From: Aphanomyces cochlioides
Lineage: Eukaryota > Oomycota > Saprolegniomycetes > Saprolegniales > Verrucalvaceae
Direction: 5' to 3'
Length of the DNA: 64,000 nucleotides
Assembly: GCA_019828595.1 (NCBI GenBank)
Contig: JAHQRK010000010.1
Location: 1,488,001-1,552,000, forward strand
Position 1 is the stretch's first letter; every line of letters starts with the position of its first letter. The notes below the pieces were generated by a model, which worked only from the letters and a program-made list of their open reading frames with translations, did not search any database and was not told the DNA's origin. Below are positions 60,058 through 64,000 of this stretch, piece by piece. The translations under genes and the position numbers were made by a program.

Positions 60058-62529
60058 TTCCACATTTTTGCAGAGTAGGAGTGATGGTGACTTTCACATT
60101 AGTTCTCACTGTGGTGTGTTCCATGCTCTGCATGACTTGGAGCAAACACTTGGCAGCTTTGATCGCATTCCTTCTCAATTCGATGAGTGACTTTTCGAGT
60201 GTCCGGCGGTCACATCATGGAATATGGCTATGGCTATCGTATGTCGCACACACATTCCTACTCTGCACGTTTGAGGAAGTTCCTCAAACGTGCAGAGTAG
60301 GAATGGTGGTCAGTGACATGAAACCATCACGCGGACTAAGTGGAGGACAAAAGAAGACATCGATGGATGGAGCATCCTTAGGAGTACAAAATCAAGAGAC
60401 GATCAACACCATCTCTTGAAGCATGAGAGAGATGCTTGTAGAAGCTCAGAGTTGAGTCTCCACTACTCATAGAATGCCTGCTTCTTCAAACTAGATTTCA
60501 CTTTCATCGCATGCAATATTGCATTGGAGATGACATTCTTCTGTTGGCGAATTATTCATGGCGCAAAGAGATTAGAGACACGAGAGTTCTGGCAAAGCGA
60601 GTCCATAGAGTCCTCCTCCTGCAGAAGATTCCATCGGTCTTGAAGACTCTAAATGAGTGGCTTGGAGCTGGTCTAACTTCAACATGATAGGGCACCGTAA
60701 GGTTACTGTAGCGCCACAAGGTGGCGAGTCTTGCTACCTGTGATACATTGTTCGGGACAGCAATGGAGGGTCTCAAAGGCTGCATATTCGCATGGGCGTG
60801 GCAACGACTTGGGAACGAAAGTGCGGTGTATTTGGCGGGCCTATCTAGGCAGTAGTTCGACTTCATCGCCTTCACGCGCTTACGCCTCTCGAGCTTTCTG
60901 CATCGCGCTCGCGAGGCTGACGCACATAATTCAACAGCACAGGATGCTCCCGAGGTCCAAGAGCCCGACACACAAGGTGATCCCTAATATCGAGCAGGTC
61001 GACCACTTGTCGAGTCTCGCAGCGCAATCGAATGGGATGCAGGGGACGGTCGTGATGTCCGAGCTGCTCTGGTCGACTGGCGGACGCACCAAGCGATGGA
61101 TACACTGGATTTTCACTCGACCAGGTGCTCTGGGGATTGTGAACAAAAATTCGCCCATCAGACACAAACGTCCTATCGAGCGTCCTACAGCTAATGAACT
61201 TTGGTCTCAGCTGCCTTTTCTGCTTCACGCTGTGGTTGTCGTCGTGTTCGTTTGGCGAAGCGATGCAGCGCGTGCGCGCCGCGCAAGACCAGCAACAGAT
61301 TCCAGACTACCTGCCGATAGTACAAGCCAGTCTGTGGATAGGGACGACCACGTTCGCAGCAAACCTGACAGCCGCAGTTTCGAAATTTCAAGGTTCCAAC
61401 AGCGTACCGCATGACCCAGAACACCGGCACGGCGCCGTCAGAGACGTCAGGGCAATATTACCAGTCTCAAGACGATAATGCAACTCGACCCGCGCCTCCT
61501 CGACAACGATACCCTTGCTGCTCTTCCCCAGTGAACCCGCACAGTTTATCGTATTGGCCACGCGTCTCGCGTCGCTCGTCTTTGGTGTGACCTTTGCCCA
61601 GGCCGTGACGTATCCCGTCTTTTCCTTTATGGACCCCAGTCCGTCGGTCGCATTCGGCTGTGGCCTGACGGCCAACGGTCCAGTTCTCTCTCACCACTTC
61701 CTGTGTTCGGCGCGCTGTGCCTCCTGCGGTACCTCGGAACACACGAAGATGTGGGCATAGAGCGCCAGTATGCAACAGCGTCGGTCATGATGCTGGTTGT
61801 GCCCATGGTTTCCAGTGTGTGCTGCTCACACTGACACGCACGTTGCGGAATCAAGTGCGGAAACGAACCGGAGGGGCGTTTACAGGCGGTTGTTGTACGT
61901 GGGTTTGTCCGAGCTAAGGTATGGCCAGTGCGCTCCATGAGGCATGAATGGCGACACACAATGGAGTGCACTCCCTGTGTAGAGATAAACACACTCCAAT
62001 ACACACAGACGCAATTGATCTCATATCTCTGCACGTTTGTGGAAGTTCGACGAGTGACTTTTCGAGTGTCAAGCGGACTGCGTCGGCGGTATCAGAGTGT
62101 CACACCATGGAGCCCTCTCGTATGGCTATCGTATGTCACGCTGCAGTTCCCGTCGGAACTTGTACTCTGCACGAATTTTTGCGAGTGATGGGGACTTTCA
62201 CAGCGAAAACTTGCGTTCGTCCGAAGGGGATGCGCGCGTCGCCGACCGCAGTCCAAGTCAGCAACACACCATGTCTTCAGCTATCCCCCACACCATGCGC
62301 GCCGTCGGCTTCCACGAGCCACTCCCCATCGACGATCCTTCGTCCCCCTTGGACCTTGTCAGGCACACAACCACCACCACTCAAAGCGACACTGGTTTGT
62401 CTACACATCGCGGGAATCGCGGCTGTCTATGATGTCATTGCCAAGATCGTCAACCCGGCCCATCCTGACCAACGCGCCTTTGTCAAGTCCAGTTGGGAAT
62501 GTCACCATCACTCCTACTCTGCAAAATTG
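60058..62529. repeat. Array unit 12
   Basis: 2472 bp. An extra CT dinucleotide at about 61689 (gttctctctcacc) shifts the hydrophobic frame in this copy. Confidence 0.95.
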
Positions 62530-64000
62530 TTCCACATTTTTGCAGAGTAGGAGTGATGGTGACTTTCACATTAGTTCTCACTGTGGTGTGTTCCATGCTC
62601 TGCATGACTTGGAGCAAACACTTGGCAGCTTTGATCGCATTCCTTCTCAATTCGATGAGTGACTTTTCGAGTGTCCGGCGGTCACATCATGGAATATGGC
62701 TATGGCTATCGTATGTCGCACACACATTCCTACTCTGCACGTTTGAGGAAGTTCCTCAAACGTGCAGAGTAGGAATGGTGGTCAGTGACATGAAACCATC
62801 ACGCGGACTAAGTGGAGGACAAAAGAAGACATCGATGGATGGAGCATCCTTAGGAGTACAAAATCAAGAGACGATCAACACCATCTCTTGAAGCATGAGA
62901 GAGATGCTTGTAGAAGCTCAGAGTTGAGTCTCCACTACTCATAGAATGCCTGCTTCTTCAAACTAGATTTCACTTTCATCGCATGCAATATTGCATTGGA
63001 GATGACATTCTTCTGTTGGCGAATTATTCATGGCGCAAAGAGATTAGAGACACGAGAGTTCTGGCAAAGCGAGTCCATAGAGTCCTCCTCCTGCAGAAGA
63101 TTCCATCGGTCTTGAAGACTCTAAATGAGTGGCTTGGAGCTGGTCTAACTTCAACATGATAGGGCACCGTAAGGTTACTGTAGCGCCACAAGGTGGCGAG
63201 TCTTGCTACCTGTGATACATTGTTCGGGACAGCAATGGAGGGTCTCAAAGGCTGCATATTCGCATGGGCGTGGCAACGACTTGGGAACGAAAGTGCGGTG
63301 TATTTGGCGGGCCTATCTAGGCAGTAGTTCGACTTCATCGCCTTCACGCGCTTACGCCTCTCGAGCTTTCTGCATCGCGCTCGCGAGGCTGACGCACATA
63401 ATTCAACAGCACAGGATGCTCCCGAGGTCCAAGAGCCCGACACACAAGGTGATCCCTAATATCGAGCAGGTCGACCACTTGTCGAGTCTCGCAGCGCAAT
63501 CGAATGGGATGCAGGGGACGGTCGTGATGTCCGAGCTGCTCTGGTCGACTGGCGGACGCACCAAGCGATGGATACACTGGATTTTCACTCGACCAGGTGC
63601 TCTGGGGATTGTGAACAAAAATTCGCCCATCAGACACAAACGTCCTATCGAGCGTCCTACAGCTAATGAACTTTGGTCTCAGCTGCCTTTTCTGCTTCAC
63701 GCTGTGGTTGTCGTCGTGTTCGTTTGGCGAAGCGATGCAGCGCGTGCGCGCCGCGCAAGACCAGCAACAGATTCCAGACTACCTGCCGATAGTACAAGCC
63801 AGTCTGTGGATAGGGACGACCACGTTCGCAGCAAACCTGACAGCCGCAGTTTCGAAATTTCAAGGTTCCAACAGCGTACCGCATGACCCAGAACACCGGC
63901 ACGGCGCCGTCAGAGACGTCAGGGCAATATTACCAGTCTCAAGACGATAATGCAACTCGACCCGCGCCTCCTCGACAACGATACCCTTGCTGCTCTTCCC
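62530..64000. repeat. Array unit 13, partial (runs off the window)
   Basis: 1471 bp of a further copy; no private difference noticed before the window ends. Confidence 0.95.

Larger units (their letters stand above)
32890..64000. repeat. Head-to-tail tandem array of a 2.47-kb unit (12 full copies plus a partial)
   Basis: The sequence repeats with a period of 2467-2472 bp from 32890 to the window end. Unit starts, set at the 'ttccac' in the loop of palindrome P1, are 32890, 35360, 37830, 40302, 42770, 45240, 47707, 50177, 52647, 55118, 57588, 60058 and 62530. Copies are nearly identical: every overlapping reading frame is the same in all units except at about eight private sites. The unit has no rRNA, tRNA or 5S signature and no recognisable transposase or reverse transcriptase. 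It contains two perfect palindromes, internally duplicated segments, a hydrophobic frame and a dehydrogenase-like start. The right end lies outside the window, so total length is unknown. Confidence 0.97.

Noticed and set aside
32890..64000. rDNA, 5S or tRNA gene array
   Set aside because: I looked for 5S control-region words, tRNA B-box sequences and conserved rRNA segments in the unit and found none.
32890..64000. CRISPR-like array
   Set aside because: The repeats are 2.47 kb and contiguous without spacers, and the host is eukaryotic.

Overview
The window looks like nuclear DNA of an oomycete, most likely a saprolegnialean such as Aphanomyces or Saprolegnia; the genus is an inference. Four things point there: very short introns (38-58 nt) with GT..AG ends, compact intergenic gaps, a multigene family resembling the oomycete M96 'mating-specific' proteins (leucine-zipper-like N-terminus, START-like C-terminus), and a broken Crinkler/RHS-type P-loop gene. 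No prokaryotic, organellar, rRNA, tRNA or CRISPR feature was found.

Layout. Positions 1-2063 hold no convincing gene, only diverged repeat-like DNA. Positions 2064-7336 hold two housekeeping genes transcribed divergently from a 123-bp gap: a three-exon VPS33-type Sec1/Munc18 protein (minus) and a four-exon GH31 alpha-glucosidase with two trefoil domains and a C-terminal membrane anchor (plus). A Myb/SANT-like gene follows (7490-8245). It converges, 3 bp stop to stop, on the first member of a large paralogous family.

Positions 8249-32885 are a cluster of eleven M96-like paralogues on both strands. All share one gene model: four exons, intron phases 0, 0 and 2, exon 2 of 303-312 nt and exon 3 of 191-197 nt. 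Seven are intact (A, B, C, D, F, I, J). One has a late frameshift and a GC-AG intron (E). Three are pseudogenes (G, H, K). Two N-terminal subfamilies are visible: A-C carry a 'LLATDEQ..DDFxFxCxLLED' start, D-J a 'W.xLYNPDxG.VSS ... DMWxSI.NLL' start. A Crinkler/RHS-type P-loop pseudogene lies inside the cluster, and 763 bp of its 3' part recur with no difference seen 12.56 kb downstream.

Positions 32890-64000 (almost half the window, running off its end) are a head-to-tail array of a 2.47-kb unit: twelve full copies plus a partial one. The copies are almost identical, with about eight private differences spotted. Each unit carries two perfect 26-bp-arm palindromes, decayed copies of them, internally duplicated segments, the start of what looks like a zinc-type alcohol dehydrogenase, and a hydrophobic reading frame with coding-like codon use. 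The array's left edge lies in the loop of one palindrome and cuts off the last M96-like copy. This array is the strongest candidate here for something undescribed: a satellite or macro-repeat built from gene fragments and hairpins. Its function is unknown.
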